This document shows, piece by piece, positions 5,572-5,645 of a stretch of 5,645 bases of DNA. Within the stretch, counting starts at the first letter, position 1. Every line of letters starts with the position of its first letter. Source of the DNA: Cyanobacteria bacterium K_DeepCast_35m_m2_023 (GTDB taxonomy: Bacteria > Cyanobacteriota > Cyanobacteriia > PCC-6307 > Cyanobiaceae); assembly GCA_016882345.1 (NCBI GenBank), contig VGQR01000147.1, positions 1 through 5,645 of the forward strand, given 5' to 3'. The notes beneath the pieces were generated by a model. The model did no database searches. It was not told the origin of the DNA and saw only the letters and a list, made by a program, of their open reading frames with translations. The position numbers and the translations under genes were made by a program.

Positions 5572-5628
5572 GGCCGGAGATTCCGTGAACCCATCCGACC
5601 ACCCTATCACAAAGCTTCTAATCCCTAC

Positions 5629-5645
5629 CGGTTAACCGTTGAATA
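5629..5645 (-). promoter_or_regulatory. Weak box E upstream of cysA, cut by the window edge
   Basis: The plus strand reads CGGT TAAC CGTTG AATA. It keeps CGGT, the four-base gap and a CG-T-YG core with an AAT tail, but departs from the box consensus at several places. It includes the 10-bp palindrome CGGTTAACCG (5629-5638) and is preceded by TAC, making TACCGGT as at box C. It lies about 58 bases upstream of ATG 5571, a reasonable promoter distance. I treat it as a possible fifth copy only. Confidence 0.25.

Overview
The window reads as part of a sulfate-uptake locus from a fairly GC-rich cyanobacterium, most likely a Synechococcus/Cyanobium-type picocyanobacterium. The organism is an inference. 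It rests on the gene set: two SbpA-type sulfate-binding proteins, a CysA-type ATPase and a Crp-family regulator like CysR, a combination known from the cyanobacterial sulfate permease cluster. The permease genes cysT and cysW are not in the window.

Layout. Positions 1-495 (minus) hold the N-terminal 165 residues of a class II glutamine amidotransferase of the YafJ type, cut by the window edge. Four bases upstream lies a second sulfate-binding-protein gene (500-1543, minus). It has a lipoprotein signal and is broken by one in-frame TAA at codon 94. After a 134-base gap with a strong nested hairpin comes the intact paralogue sbpA (1678-2682, minus). A roughly 200-base divergent intergenic region separates sbpA from a plus-strand Rrf2/CymR-like regulator (2883-3314). 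A Crp/CysR-like regulator follows (3526-4080, plus). Just past its stop lies a minus-strand vapBC toxin-antitoxin remnant: vapB is intact, while vapC keeps only about its first 64 residues and stops being VapC-like within a few bases of the crp stop codon. Then comes cysA (4549-5571, minus), whose upstream region runs to the window end.

How it fits together. SbpA (and formerly its lipoprotein paralogue) would capture sulfate in the periplasm for an ABC permease energised by CysA. The Rrf2 and Crp-type proteins are the obvious candidate regulators.

The most interesting signal is a repeated sequence box, about CGGT-N3-Y-CGATYG-(A)-GAATT. It is clear upstream of sbpA, the Rrf2 gene and the crp gene, recognisable upstream of the broken sbp paralogue, and weakly present upstream of cysA. 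The two best copies differ only by transitions over 19 bases. The box looks like a shared operator for a local sulfur regulon; which regulator binds it cannot be told from the sequence. No tRNA, rRNA, CRISPR array or insertion sequence was seen, and there is no gene-free stretch above 300 bases.
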